Source: UBA11612 sp963662375
GTDB taxonomy: Bacteria > Pseudomonadota > Alphaproteobacteria > Rhodospirillales > Rhodospirillaceae
Direction of reading: 5' to 3'
DNA: 64,000 nucleotides
NCBI GenBank assembly: GCA_963662375.2
Contig: CAXXRP010000015.1
Span: forward strand, 62,001-126,000
Below, piece after piece: positions 1 through 8,878 of the stretch; position 1 is the stretch's first letter; every line of letters begins with the position of its first letter. The notes beneath the pieces were generated by a model that was given only the letters and a program-made list of their open reading frames with translations, did not search any database and was not told the DNA's origin. Made by a program: the position numbers and the translations under genes.

Positions 1-128
1 TCAACAGTAATGATGCGCTCGTGTATCGCGCGGGCACGGGCTAGAAGCTCAATATCGGATTCAGCTTGGGCACTGCCGCTGATCAGCAGTGCGAGCCCCG
101 TCAGAATCGCCACGGCGGAGCGCATCAT
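1..128 (-). CDS. Membrane dipeptidase (M19)-like protein, N-terminal fragment
   Basis: Only the first 42 or so codons are inside the window; the gene runs off the left edge. The translation opens with two Met codons, then a hydrophobic stretch ending in GSAQA, which reads as a Sec signal peptide cleaved before ESDIELL. The mature start, with ARARAIHERIITV, resembles the beginning of bacterial M19 dipeptidases, where an 'A..IH..v.tlD.H.D' motif carries the first metal ligands. Those ligands would lie outside the window. It starts 12 bp after the meaB stop on the same strand and may be cotranscribed with it. The family call rests on a short stretch and is moderate; that this is the start of an exported protein is much surer. 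Confidence 0.5.
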   Translation of the reverse strand, partial: MMRSAVAILTGLALLISGSAQAESDIELLARARAIHERIITV

Positions 129-140
129 ATCGTTCCCCTT

Positions 141-1157
141 TCACTTACCGAAAGTGGACAGGATCTTGTCCACGGCTAAAGGCGGTGTGAGCTTGCCGTC
201 ACCCACTTCCTTTTCCAATATCGGAACCAAGCTTTTTATTCTGGGATCAGTTTTGACATTGGTCATGAGGCGGTCATCGACCATGGACCACATCCAATGG
301 ATTTGTTGTTGGCGACGTTTGTCCTTCCACTCGCCATTACCATGCATCGTGCGGCGGTACTGATCAATTTTATCCCACAGGTCGTCGAGGCCCTTATTGT
401 CTTGAGCGCTGATGGTAATCACCGGCGGTGTCCAGTCGGGATTGGCGGGTGTGATTATGCGCAGCGCGTGCTGGTAGTCTGAAGCAGTAACGGCTGCCCT
501 CTTGGCATTGTCACCGTCAGCTTTGGTGATGGCGATCATGTCGGCGATTTCCAACACGCCCTTCTTAATGCCCTGAAGTTCGTCACCGCCGCCGGCGATC
601 ATAAGCACAAGGAACAAGTCTACCATTTCGGAGACGGTGATCTCACTTTGGCCGACGCCCACGGTCTCTACGAGGATGACATCAAAACCCGCAGCTTCGC
701 ATACTAGCATGGCCTCGCGTGTCGCGCGAGCCACGCCGCCTAGGGTGCCGCCTGTGGGCGAGGGGCGAATGAATGCGCCCGGATCTACGGAAAGGCGCGC
801 CATGCGCGTTTTGTCACCTAAGATACTGCCGCCTGTGCGCGAGGATGTTGGGTCTACGGCGAGCACAGCTACCTTGTGGCCTGTTGCCGTCAGCATGGTG
901 CCCAACGCGTCGATAAACGTACTTTTGCCTGCGCCGGGAAGGCCGCTGACTCCGACCCGCAAACTGTCGCCGGTTTTAGGAAGTAGCTTTGCCAGCATCT
1001 CTTGAGCTAGAGACTGGTGGACTGGATTGCGGGATTCGATAAGGGTGATGGCGCGCGCCAGTTTTGCCCGGTCTCCAGAAATAATGCCGGAGACGTAAGC
1101 CTCCGCCGTCATTGGCGTGCCATTTTCGATATTTGGGGTTGCGTCAGCGTCGGGCAA
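141..1157 (-). CDS. meaB: Methylmalonyl-CoA mutase-associated GTPase MeaB
   Basis: A 338-residue G3E-family P-loop GTPase that protects and reactivates adenosylcobalamin-dependent methylmalonyl-CoA mutase. The Walker A motif GLPGAGKST lies near residue 75; 'AVDPTSSRTGGSILGDKTRM' is the family's switch I region, 'ILVETVGVGQSE' the switch II/Walker B region, and 'ITKADGDN' the guanine-specificity NKxD-like motif. Length matches the family (about 330). It begins 9 bp after the mutB stop on the same strand, so mutA-mutB-meaB read as one operon. Nothing looks broken. The ArgK name used in old annotations refers to the same family. Confidence 0.95.
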   Translation of the reverse strand: MPDADATPNIENGTPMTAEAYVSGIISGDRAKLARAITLIESRNPVHQSLAQEMLAKLLPKTGDSLRVGVSGLPGAGKSTFIDALGTMLTATGHKVAVLAVDPTSSRTGGSILGDKTRMARLSVDPGAFIRPSPTGGTLGGVARATREAMLVCEAAGFDVILVETVGVGQSEITVSEMVDLFLVLMIAGGGDELQGIKKGVLEIADMIAITKADGDNAKRAAVTASDYQHALRIITPANPDWTPPVITISAQDNKGLDDLWDKIDQYRRTMHGNGEWKDKRRQQQIHWMWSMVDDRLMTNVKTDPRIKSLVPILEKEVGDGKLTPPLAVDKILSTFGK

Positions 1158-1166
1158 GCACAGGTC

Positions 1167-3368
1167 CTAATGGCCTAGGGCTTCGTTTAATTTCTCGAGC
1201 AAACCGATGGCGGCTTCGCCGATGACCGTTCCAGGTGGGAAAATGGCCGTGGCGCCGGCGTTGTAGAGCGCATCGAAATCTTGAGGCGGAATCACGCCGC
1301 CAACTACAACCATAATGTCCTCGCGGCCCAGAATTTTCAGCTCCGCCTTCAATTCCGGCACCAGGGTCAAATGCCCTGCGGCCAAAGATGATGCGCCAAT
1401 GACGTGAACATCGTTTTCGACCGCCTGCCTTGCCGCTTCCGCCGGGGTCTGGAACAGGGGGCCGATATCCACGTCAAAACCCAAGTCTGCGAACGCAGAG
1501 GCGATGACTTTCTGACCGCGGTCGTGACCGTCCTGACCCATTTTGGCCACCAGGATACGCGGGCGCCGCCCTTCTTTCTCCGCGAAGGCCTCCACCAATT
1601 TCGACACTTCACTCACGGTTTCCGATCTTGCCCCTACTTCCTTGCGATAAACACCAGCGATAGATTTGATCTCCGCTACGTGCCGACCGTACACCTTCTC
1701 GAGCGCTCCAGTCATCTCGCCAACTGTTGCTTTTACTCGCGCAGCATTGATGGATAGCTCCAACAGGTTGCCACCACCGGTCTCTGCAGCCACGGTCAAA
1801 GCCTCGAGTGCTTGCGCACATGCTGCCTCATCTCGTTCCGCGCGCAGGCGTTTCAACTTCTCAAGCTGCGCGCCTCTCACGGCGCTATTATCCACTTTGA
1901 GAACGTCAATGTCCTCTTTCTCGTCCAGCTTATACTTATTTACACCCACGACGGTTTGGCGCCCCGCATCGATGCGCGCTTGGGTGCGCGCGGCAGCCTC
2001 CTCGATGCGAAGTTTGGGAATCCCAGCTTCGATGGCTTTTGCCATACCGCCTAAGCCCTCCACCTCCTGAATATGCGCCCAAGCTTTTTTTGCTAGTTCG
2101 TAGGTGAGCCGTTCAACGTAATAGCTTCCGCCCCAGGGATCGACGCTGCGCGTCGTGCCAGTCTCTTGTTGAATGAACAGTTGAGTGTTGCGGGCAATAC
2201 GCGCTGAGAAACTGGTCGGCAGCGCCAGGGCTTCATCCAGGGCGTTGGTATGCAGAGATTGTGTATGACCTTGAGTTGCCGCCATAGCTTCCACGCAGGT
2301 CCGGACCACGTTGGTGTAGACGTCCTGCGCCGTGAGGCTCCAGCCGGAGGTCTGACAATGGGTGCGCAGCGACAATGACTTGTCGTTCTTCGGATCAAAC
2401 TGCTTGATGAGTTTGGCCCACAACAGGCGCCCTGCGCGCATCTTGGCGACTTCCATGAAAAAATTCATGCCGATAGCCCAGAAGAAGCTCAGTCTAGGAG
2501 CAAACGCGTCAATATTGAGGCCCGCCTGTATTCCGGCTCGGGCGTATTCAACGCCGTCAGCCAAGGTGTAAGCCAGCTCTAGGTCTGCCGTCGCTCCGGC
2601 CTCCTGCATGTGATAGCCGGAGATGGAAATAGAGTTGAATTTGGGCATCTTCGTGGAGGTAAAGGCGAAGATATCCGAGACAATGCGCATGCTTGGCGCA
2701 GGCGGAAAAATGTAGGTATTGCGTACCATGAACTCTTTCAGAATGTCGTTCTGGATAGTTCCAGAGAGCTGCTCTGGTTTTACCCCCTGTTCCTCAGCCG
2801 CGATAATATAAAGGGCCATGACCGGTAGCACTGCACCGTTCATGGTCATGGAGACGCTCATTTGATCGAGGGGAATGCCGTCAAACAGCGTGCGCATATC
2901 GAAAATAGAGTCCACGGCCACGCCGGCCATGCCGACATCACCTGTCACTCGCGAATGATCGCTGTCGTAGCCGCGGTGCGTTGCAAGATCGAAGGCAATG
3001 GATAAACCTTTTTGCCCAGCCGCTAAGTTGCGCCGATAGAATGCGTTAGAGTCTTCCGCTGTAGAAAATCCTGCGTACTGACGAATGGTCCAAGGTTGGG
3101 TGACATACATGGCGGGATAGGGGCCGCGCAGAAAGGGCGCCACGCCTGGCCGTGTATCCAAAAAATCCACTTCGGCGATGTCGTTTGCCGTGAACAACGG
3201 CTTTATGGAGATGCCCTCAGGTGATGGCCATGCCAGATCGTCAACGTTTTTTCCGGACTCTGCTTCGGCTTTGATTTGCCATTCGCCCACATCGAGCCGG
3301 CCCGAGTTAGAGGTGGATGACAAGTCCACGTTAGCGAAATTGGGAATTTTTTCTGCTGCATTGTTCAT
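1167..3368 (-). CDS. mutB: Methylmalonyl-CoA mutase large (catalytic) subunit
   Basis: A 733-residue subunit of the heterodimeric mutase that interconverts (R)-methylmalonyl-CoA and succinyl-CoA with adenosylcobalamin, linking propionate and odd-chain degradation to the TCA cycle. The N-terminal TIM-barrel part contains 'TRPGVAPFLRGPYPAMYVTQPWTIRQYAGFS', typical of the substrate-binding region. The C-terminal domain holds the base-off B12 motif DGHDRG (the DxHxxG signature), followed by 'IGASSLAAGH' and 'VVVGGVIP'. Full family length. It lies 17 bp after mutA and 9 bp before meaB. The intact B12 motif makes this the catalytic subunit, in contrast to mutA upstream. Confidence 0.96.
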   Translation of the reverse strand: MNNAAEKIPNFANVDLSSTSNSGRLDVGEWQIKAEAESGKNVDDLAWPSPEGISIKPLFTANDIAEVDFLDTRPGVAPFLRGPYPAMYVTQPWTIRQYAGFSTAEDSNAFYRRNLAAGQKGLSIAFDLATHRGYDSDHSRVTGDVGMAGVAVDSIFDMRTLFDGIPLDQMSVSMTMNGAVLPVMALYIIAAEEQGVKPEQLSGTIQNDILKEFMVRNTYIFPPAPSMRIVSDIFAFTSTKMPKFNSISISGYHMQEAGATADLELAYTLADGVEYARAGIQAGLNIDAFAPRLSFFWAIGMNFFMEVAKMRAGRLLWAKLIKQFDPKNDKSLSLRTHCQTSGWSLTAQDVYTNVVRTCVEAMAATQGHTQSLHTNALDEALALPTSFSARIARNTQLFIQQETGTTRSVDPWGGSYYVERLTYELAKKAWAHIQEVEGLGGMAKAIEAGIPKLRIEEAAARTQARIDAGRQTVVGVNKYKLDEKEDIDVLKVDNSAVRGAQLEKLKRLRAERDEAACAQALEALTVAAETGGGNLLELSINAARVKATVGEMTGALEKVYGRHVAEIKSIAGVYRKEVGARSETVSEVSKLVEAFAEKEGRRPRILVAKMGQDGHDRGQKVIASAFADLGFDVDIGPLFQTPAEAARQAVENDVHVIGASSLAAGHLTLVPELKAELKILGREDIMVVVGGVIPPQDFDALYNAGATAIFPPGTVIGEAAIGLLEKLNEALGH

Positions 3369-3385
3369 AGCTGATCTTCCTGCCG

Positions 3386-5416
3386 TCAGGCCCTGAGGCG
3401 TTTATGTGCATCCGCCAATATGGCGTGTACATCACAGCCAATGAAGACAAAGTCATCGACACCTGCTGCCTTCAGCGCCTCCTCCTGGCCTGCTGGCCGC
3501 CCCGCCAGATAAATTACTGCTGCTCCACTGTCCCTTAGAGCGGCCGCGACGATCATCGCCTGTTCAGCATACACCTCATCACTGCTACACAGGGCCGCAA
3601 AGCTTGCATGGCTGTCTTTGAAATCCTGTACGATAGCTGCAGTGTCGGTGCCGCCCGCACCTGTCACTGCCTCAATCCCGCCGGCTTCAAAGAAATTCTT
3701 AGTAAATGTCGCCCGTGCGGTGAACTCGGCAACCTGACCGATGTTGGCCAGAAATATTTTCGGACGTTGCCCAAAATTCTCTTTGAATGCATCGCTGGCA
3801 TCCCGCAGATGTTCAAAACCTTCGGCGAGCCGCAAGCTTGGCAGCGGCGTCATGGAAACATGGTTCTCGGACAAAAGCGCTTCGCGCATGGCGGCGATAT
3901 TCGCGCCGCCGCGTCCCGCGTTCACCAAGGCTTTGATTAACGCACCGTCCGAAGGCATCGGCAATGTTTGCATTTTTCCGGACGGCTTCCGAGTCGCGCC
4001 TGCAATGGATGCGGGCGCCGCGTTCACTGGCGTCTCATGGATATTGGGAAACTCGCTAACGCCGGTAATCGGATCTTTACGGCGGTCAATGTTTTTAGTG
4101 CGTTCTACCCGGACGGCTGCAATTCTTTCCCCGACAAAGTCCGAGACAAGAGCTTCGGCCATGCCACCTTGCTTCTCGATTTCCTGAAAGAAAGCCCAAG
4201 CCTTTTCCGCCAGTTCGTCTGTCAGGCGTTCGAACATCCAGGCCCCCCCGGCCGGATCTATAACGCGGTTGAGGCCGGCTTCCTCCTGAAGCGCGACCTG
4301 GGTGTTGCGTGCAATACGCCGTGCGAGGTCGCTGGGCAGACCAATCGCTGCATCGAACGGCAGCACAGTGACTGCGTCGGCTCCAGCGATGCCGGCGGCA
4401 AAACAAGCGACGGTCGTGCGTAGAATGTTCACCCATGGGTCGCGGCGGCTCATCATACCCGGCGCCGTGTAGCCGGTGATGGGCACCGTACGGTTTTCGA
4501 CGTCCGCGCCGCAGGCCTCAGCGATCCGGCCCCAGAGCCTACGAAGGGACCGCACCTTGGCAATGGTCAGAAAGAAGTCCATGTGGGCTGCGACTGTAAA
4601 TGCGATCTCGGCGCAAGCCGCATTGATGTCGAGACCCGCCGTGGTCATCGCACGCAGGTATTCAGTCGCAGTCGCCAAGGCGCACCCAAGTTCTTGTGCA
4701 TCAGCGGCGCCGGCCGAATGATAGATAGATGCGCGCACATTGAACGTGCGGGCATTGGGATAGGTTCGCGCCACGAGAACGGCCGTATCAGCCATGCGGG
4801 CAAGTCCGGTTTGTATATTCGTTGTTAGTTTGCCGTTGGTGACTAACCCCGCGAAACCGTCGATGCCGAAATTCCCAGTGAATTTTTCGGGCGCAACGCC
4901 TCTGTTATCGAGCACGTTCATGAACAGCGCTGCTACGGGGAGCGGCAATCCCGCCGGCTCGAGTGTGATCGGCGCGAGATCGAGGTAAACGCCCTCCAGC
5001 GCTCGACTGAGATCGGCAACCGACTGGACAGCTACGCCGTTTGCACCGCTAGGATCTACTTTGAGCGTAATAGATGTCACGCCGTGTTCAAGATCCTCAA
5101 GGATTTGCTTATTGGCTGTGACGGGGTCCGGGTGGCTGTGGCATTGACGTATATCCCAGCCGTTGACCGATGTGCCGAGCACTTTGCCGCCACGGGTGAA
5201 CGGCGCGCCACCGGGCAAGCCTGAGGGGTCACCTTCGGCGGTCCAGTCGGCGCGGGTATAAAGGGGTTGTAGGGCGATGCCGTCATAGGTGTGCGAGACC
5301 AGTTTCTTGTCGAAAGGCGCGCCACCCAGAATTTTATCCACCAACTTCAGCCATTGGTCGTGTGTCGCCTCTGAAAAATCAGCGGTGAGGGTCAGTTCGG
5401 TCTCGACATGTTCCAT
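3386..5416 (-). CDS. mutA: Methylmalonyl-CoA mutase small subunit
   Basis: The non-catalytic partner of MutB, about 676 residues from the chosen start. It keeps the family barrel ('GGAPFTRGGKVLGTSVNGWDIRQ', 'GLNRVIDPAGGAWMFERLTDELA') but its C-terminal flavodoxin-like domain has lost the B12 ligand: where MutB has GQDGHDRG this protein reads GQVAEFT. That is normal for small subunits. The frame is open up to 5497 (703 codons), but the Met at 5416 is preceded by GGGTAAGGAC, and MEHVETELTL is where family members usually begin; the upstream extension is low-complexity and basic. First gene of the minus-strand mutA-mutB-meaB run; the region 5417-5640 should hold the promoter. Confidence 0.93.
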   Translation of the reverse strand: MEHVETELTLTADFSEATHDQWLKLVDKILGGAPFDKKLVSHTYDGIALQPLYTRADWTAEGDPSGLPGGAPFTRGGKVLGTSVNGWDIRQCHSHPDPVTANKQILEDLEHGVTSITLKVDPSGANGVAVQSVADLSRALEGVYLDLAPITLEPAGLPLPVAALFMNVLDNRGVAPEKFTGNFGIDGFAGLVTNGKLTTNIQTGLARMADTAVLVARTYPNARTFNVRASIYHSAGAADAQELGCALATATEYLRAMTTAGLDINAACAEIAFTVAAHMDFFLTIAKVRSLRRLWGRIAEACGADVENRTVPITGYTAPGMMSRRDPWVNILRTTVACFAAGIAGADAVTVLPFDAAIGLPSDLARRIARNTQVALQEEAGLNRVIDPAGGAWMFERLTDELAEKAWAFFQEIEKQGGMAEALVSDFVGERIAAVRVERTKNIDRRKDPITGVSEFPNIHETPVNAAPASIAGATRKPSGKMQTLPMPSDGALIKALVNAGRGGANIAAMREALLSENHVSMTPLPSLRLAEGFEHLRDASDAFKENFGQRPKIFLANIGQVAEFTARATFTKNFFEAGGIEAVTGAGGTDTAAIVQDFKDSHASFAALCSSDEVYAEQAMIVAAALRDSGAAVIYLAGRPAGQEEALKAAGVDDFVFIGCDVHAILADAHKRLRA

Positions 5417-5645
5417 GTCCTTACCCAAAGGAACGCCCCTTTTTGCTGTTCTGTGACCAGCCCAAGTATTAGGCGGTAATACCGTCCCTAGTTTCATTCG
5501 CGTCGTGTGATGGGCGCGCCTTTATTAGAGGCTGTGCCGCACGCCGTCAAACCCGGCGCCGGCGCCGTGTACTGCCTTAATTCTACGATATTTACTGGCT
5601 GCACGCCGGTGGAATCCCCAAGTGGATATGGGCATATAATGGAGC

Positions 5646-5948
5646 ATGCCGAGCTTTGATCGCCCTACGGACACTATGGTTCCGTCATCGCCCCGGGTTC
5701 CGCGCTGGTTGCCGTTGATCAATGTGGGTGGCACTGTGCTGGACGTAGCGTCCGGGCATGGCCGGCACACACGAACGTCGAGTCACGCTGGGCTCCGGGT
5801 GGTTGCGGCGGATGTAGATGTTTCGGGCCTAGAACACCTCAAAGATGACCCTCGTGTCGAAATCGTCGCGGTAGATTTGGAATCAAAGCCGTGGCCGTTA
5901 GCCGGCTGCCCTTTCGTGCCTGGCGTCCGCCGCTCCACTGTTGCCTAA
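5646..5948 (+). pseudogene. Truncated class I SAM-dependent methyltransferase remnant
   Basis: A 100-codon frame showing a clear Rossmann-type methyltransferase start: 'TVLDVASGHGRHTR' is the SAM-binding motif I (glycine loop), 'GLRVVAADVDVSGLEHL' carries the acidic end of strand 2, and 'VEIVAVDLESKPWPLAG' is the motif II region. In intact homologues of about 200 residues this is followed by an 'F..VVVTNYLHRPL' segment; here the frame diverges right after PLAG and stops within 15 codons. At least half of the domain is missing, so this is most likely a decayed gene. It lies between the divergent mut and mod operons and is followed within 120 bp by modA. Confidence 0.6.
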
Positions 5949-5983
5949 TCCAATTCCGGTTTTCGCCAATTATTTCTGGACAT

Positions 5984-6032
5984 CGAAATATTCATTGGGA
6001 CATTTCGTCGTTATGTTCATATGAATACTTCG
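5984..6032. promoter_or_regulatory. Inverted-repeat element upstream of modA
   Basis: CGAAATAT at 5984-5991 and ACATTTCG at 6000-6007 form an imperfect 8-bp inverted repeat with an 8-bp spacer. GAATACTTCG at 6023-6032 is a second, one-mismatch complement of the left arm and its flank (CGAAATATTC), and a perfect palindrome TTCATATGAA overlaps it. The site lies 30-80 bp before modA. An operator for a molybdate-responsive ModE/MopA-type repressor would be expected here and these usually bind AT-rich palindromes, but the sequence does not match the textbook ModE box closely. The symmetry is seen; the function is inferred. Confidence 0.3.
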
Positions 6033-6064
6033 AGGACTCAGGTTTCGTGGTGTGGCACTAAATT

Positions 6065-6868
6065 ATGATTCGACGCTTATTGATGGCGACGCTTCTAATA
6101 TGCGGTGTTTCACATTACATTCAACGTGCGGAAGCTGCGGATGAAAACCGCGTATTGGTTTATGCCGCAGCAAGTCTAACTGATGCGTTGACGGAAATCG
6201 GAGAGATTTATGCTACGCAACCAAATAATGCGGGCGCAGCTACACTCGCATTTTCCTTTGCGGGAAGTTCAATCCTGGCACGACAGATTGAAAACGGCGC
6301 ACCCGCAGCTTTGTATTTTTCCGCCGATGAACAGTGGATGGATTATCTCGCTGCCCGAGATCTTATCGTGTCCGATAGCCGCGAATCGTCGCTCGGCAAC
6401 CGATTGGTGTTGATCGCGCCGCGTGACCGTCAGTTCTTGATCAATATCCATAGCGGTTTTCCGTTGGCGCAAGCTTTGAAGGGGGGGCGACTGGCCCTTG
6501 CAGATCCAGACGCCGTTCCTGCGGGACGGTACGCCAAGGCCGCGTTGGAAAATTTGGGAGTTTGGGATGATGTTGAGAGGAATGTCGTTCGAGCCGATAA
6601 CGTGCGCTCGGTTCTTACTTTCGTTGACCGAGGTGAAGTGGCAGCGGGTATCGTCTATGCGACGGACGCTGCCTTGAGCGGCAACGTCGTCGTTATCGGA
6701 ACTTTTCCCGAGGCTAGCCATCCTCCTATTTCATATCCACTTTCGATTGTGGCTGAGTATGATGGCGTCTACGCACGCGTAGCACGCGCCTTCCTGCTCA
6801 GCGATCCTGCAAAGGCAATTTTCCGTAAATTTGGGTTCATCGTGATGGCGCCTGCGACCAATAAATAG
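6065..6868 (+). CDS. modA: Molybdate ABC transporter, periplasmic binding protein
   Basis: A 267-residue exported protein that captures molybdate (or tungstate) for the ModBC importer. A signal peptide with hydrophobic core LLMATLLICGVSHYI ends near AEA/ADEN. The mature start 'VLVYAAASLTDALTEIGEIY' is the ModA signature strand with oxyanion-binding serines, and 'FSFAGSSILARQIENGAPA' is the second conserved ligand loop; 'DPDAVPAGRYAKAALENLGVW' and 'GIVYATDAAL' are further family landmarks. Length is typical. It is the first gene of modABC, with 15 bp to modB. Selectivity among Mo, W and other oxyanions cannot be told from the sequence. Confidence 0.93.
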   Translation: MIRRLLMATLLICGVSHYIQRAEAADENRVLVYAAASLTDALTEIGEIYATQPNNAGAATLAFSFAGSSILARQIENGAPAALYFSADEQWMDYLAARDLIVSDSRESSLGNRLVLIAPRDRQFLINIHSGFPLAQALKGGRLALADPDAVPAGRYAKAALENLGVWDDVERNVVRADNVRSVLTFVDRGEVAAGIVYATDAALSGNVVVIGTFPEASHPPISYPLSIVAEYDGVYARVARAFLLSDPAKAIFRKFGFIVMAPATNK

Positions 6869-6883
6869 GAAACTGAGACGCCA

Positions 6884-7579
6884 ATGCTGGACTTTATGCC
6901 TGCTGAATTAGACGCCGTTGAACTTAGCATCAGGGTGGGCTTGTGGAGCATGGCCGCGAGCCTGCCAGTCGGTTTCGCGTTGGCCTACCTGCTTGCGCGC
7001 GCCGAATTTCCATTCAAGAGTCTCGTCAGCGGCCTCATCTATTTGCCGTTGGTGTTGCCGCCGGTCGTGACAGGCATGATACTACTCATGCTTTTCGGCG
7101 CGCGCGGTGCCGTGGGTCAGTTTCTCGAGCACACGCTTGGGATCACGTTCGCGTTTAGGTGGACTGGGGCCGCGCTCGCTGCTGCTGTTATGGGTCTGCC
7201 TCTTATGGTGAAGGCCATGCGCCTGTCCATTGAAGCTGTGGATCGGCGTTTGGAGTTGGCCGCGCGCACCCTCGGCGCAGGATGGTGGTGGACGTTTTTC
7301 ACCGTGACATTGCCATTGTCGCTGCCGGGGATTGTCGCCGGTGCCATTCTCTCCTTCGCGAAAAGTTTCGGCGAGTTTGGCGCGACCATTACCTTTGTTT
7401 CAAATATTCCCGGCGAGACTCGCACCATCCCCATCGCGATTTACAGCTTTCTCCAGTCTCCCGGCGGAGAGGGACCTGCTGTGCGGCTCGCGATTCTTTC
7501 GGTCGCAGTGTCCATGATCGCCATTGTCGGTGCCGAATGGGTGGAGCGGCGCATCACGGCGCGACGACACGAACAATGA
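6884..7579 (+). CDS. modB: Molybdate ABC transporter permease
   Basis: A 231-residue inner-membrane protein with about five hydrophobic segments, forming the molybdate channel. The cytoplasmic coupling loop is seen as 'EAVDRRLELAARTLGAGWWWTFFTVTLPLSLPG', the EAA motif that contacts the ATPase. 'SFAKSFGEFGATITFVSNIPGETRTIP' is the conserved ModB segment following it. Normal length for the family. It sits between modA (15 bp upstream) and modC (11 bp downstream) in one transcription unit. Confidence 0.94.
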   Translation: MLDFMPAELDAVELSIRVGLWSMAASLPVGFALAYLLARAEFPFKSLVSGLIYLPLVLPPVVTGMILLMLFGARGAVGQFLEHTLGITFAFRWTGAALAAAVMGLPLMVKAMRLSIEAVDRRLELAARTLGAGWWWTFFTVTLPLSLPGIVAGAILSFAKSFGEFGATITFVSNIPGETRTIPIAIYSFLQSPGGEGPAVRLAILSVAVSMIAIVGAEWVERRITARRHEQ

Positions 7580-7589
7580 ATGCTAGGCA

Positions 7590-8240
7590 ATGAGTGTGCA
7601 CATCGACGCCGAGGTTAGTTTCGACGATTTTACCGTCACCGCCGCTTTTCAGGCAGGTGCAGGATTGACGGCATTGTATGGCCCATCGGGTGCGGGGAAG
7701 ACGACGATTCTCAACATGATTGCGGGCACACTTAAACCTTCTCGCGGAAGCATCGTCGCTGATGGTCAGGTGTTGTTCGACTCCAATGCAAACGTAAATC
7801 TCAAGCCGAATCGCAGACGAGTCGGCTATATTTTTCAAGACGCGCGATTGTTTCCGCACCTATCTGTTCGAAACAACCTGCTTTATGGCTATCGTCTGTC
7901 CGAGCAAGCGACCCGATACGCCGAGCTAGATCACATCGTCGAACTTTTGGGGATTACACATCTGATGGCGCGCCGTCCTGAAACACTTTCTGGCGGGGAG
8001 CAGCAGCGGGTTGCTATTGGTCGGGCTATTCTTTCTAGCCCGCGCATGCTGTTGATGGACGAGCCCTTGTCGTCGTTGGACGATGCCCGCAAGCAGGAAA
8101 TATTACCCTATATCCAACGCCTCAAGGGCGAGCTACGGATTCCAATTCTCTATGTGACCCACACATTGCCCGAAGTAAGACATTTCGCCGACGCCGTTCT
8201 TGCTGTCGAAAACGGTAAGGTGGCGATACATCAGAGTTAG
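7590..8240 (+). CDS. modC: Molybdate ABC transporter ATPase, lacking the C-terminal Mop domain
   Basis: ATP-binding subunit powering ModB. All nucleotide-binding motifs are present in 216 residues: Walker A GPSGAGKTT, signature LSGGEQQRVAIGRA, Walker B LLMDEPLSSLD and the switch His in VTHTLPE. Canonical ModC proteins are about 350 residues because a TOBE/Mop domain that binds molybdate follows the ATPase; here the frame stops directly after the ATPase core (VENGKVAIHQS). The short form may be functional without allosteric molybdate sensing, or may be a truncation. I see no convincing Mop domain in the other frames downstream to 8430. Confidence 0.9.
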   Translation: MSVHIDAEVSFDDFTVTAAFQAGAGLTALYGPSGAGKTTILNMIAGTLKPSRGSIVADGQVLFDSNANVNLKPNRRRVGYIFQDARLFPHLSVRNNLLYGYRLSEQATRYAELDHIVELLGITHLMARRPETLSGGEQQRVAIGRAILSSPRMLLMDEPLSSLDDARKQEILPYIQRLKGELRIPILYVTHTLPEVRHFADAVLAVENGKVAIHQS

Positions 8241-8430
8241 AAGGTGGTATTTGCAGTTGTTGGCGCTAATAAGAAACGCCCGGAACGACGTTCCAGGTGT
8301 TGGTTTCTCGCCGGTAGATGAAACCAGAACTTTACCGTTCTATCAGCGCCTTAGCTTCCGCTTTATCAATGGTCACGATCTTGTCAATTATACAATGAGA
8401 ACCACCCGACCCCAGAGCGACTAAAGTATC

Positions 8431-8721
8431 TTATTTGCATAGTTTGTTCAGAACCGAGTTGTAGGCAAAGCCGCTGCCCTGGTGCGGTCCGGCGCAATTC
8501 TGCACGAGATAAATGCGTTTGTAGCCGTCCTTCGGCACGCGCATCTTCACCAAAATCGTCTTACTGTCGATAATGGGCGTGTCATAGATATAGTGAGAAT
8601 AGATGCACATCTGTGTGTCGCTGATATTGTCGCCTTCTGAGGCCAAGGCTGGTGCGACAAGAAATCCACCCGCTAGGGCTGCGAGAGCTGCCGCCTGATA
8701 CCAGTTGAGTCTTGAGGCCAT
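8431..8721 (-). CDS. Small secreted protein, DUF6491-like
   Basis: A 96-residue protein with a clear signal peptide (hydrophobic AAALAALAGGFLVAPALA, cleavage before SEGDN). The mature part 'CIYSHYIYDTPIIDSKTILVKMR...YKRIYLVQNCAG' resembles the DUF6491 pattern of an N-terminal 'CI....i..t.v.dd.til..mrg', a mid-protein 'C.G' and a C-terminal Cys, giving a likely disulfide-bonded periplasmic fold. Three cysteines are present, the last two residues from the C-terminus. Function unknown. It is convergent with modC, with 190 bp between the stops, and probably stands alone. The family assignment is from memory of the pattern only. Confidence 0.7.
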   Translation of the reverse strand: MASRLNWYQAAALAALAGGFLVAPALASEGDNISDTQMCIYSHYIYDTPIIDSKTILVKMRVPKDGYKRIYLVQNCAGPHQGSGFAYNSVLNKLCK

Positions 8722-8878
8722 GATTTCCTCCCTGTTAATCGGACCTTCGCGCTCGTTTTTAGGTCGTTACCGCGTCCCCGGAATTCGACACGTCTGTCAC
8801 GCTGCACGGACCCTTGAACACCGCAGTCGGATAAGGATGGGGGTGTGATTTCAGGCGCGTGTTACAGGATCTAACGCG

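Noticed and set aside
5525..5770. Minus-strand 81-codon frame upstream of mutA
   Set aside because: It is the antisense of the methyltransferase remnant and has no recognisable protein features.
8200..8424. Frame after modC as a shifted Mop domain
   Set aside because: A short RNARNDVPG resembles the start of Mop sequence, but nothing after it fits and the resemblance is too brief.
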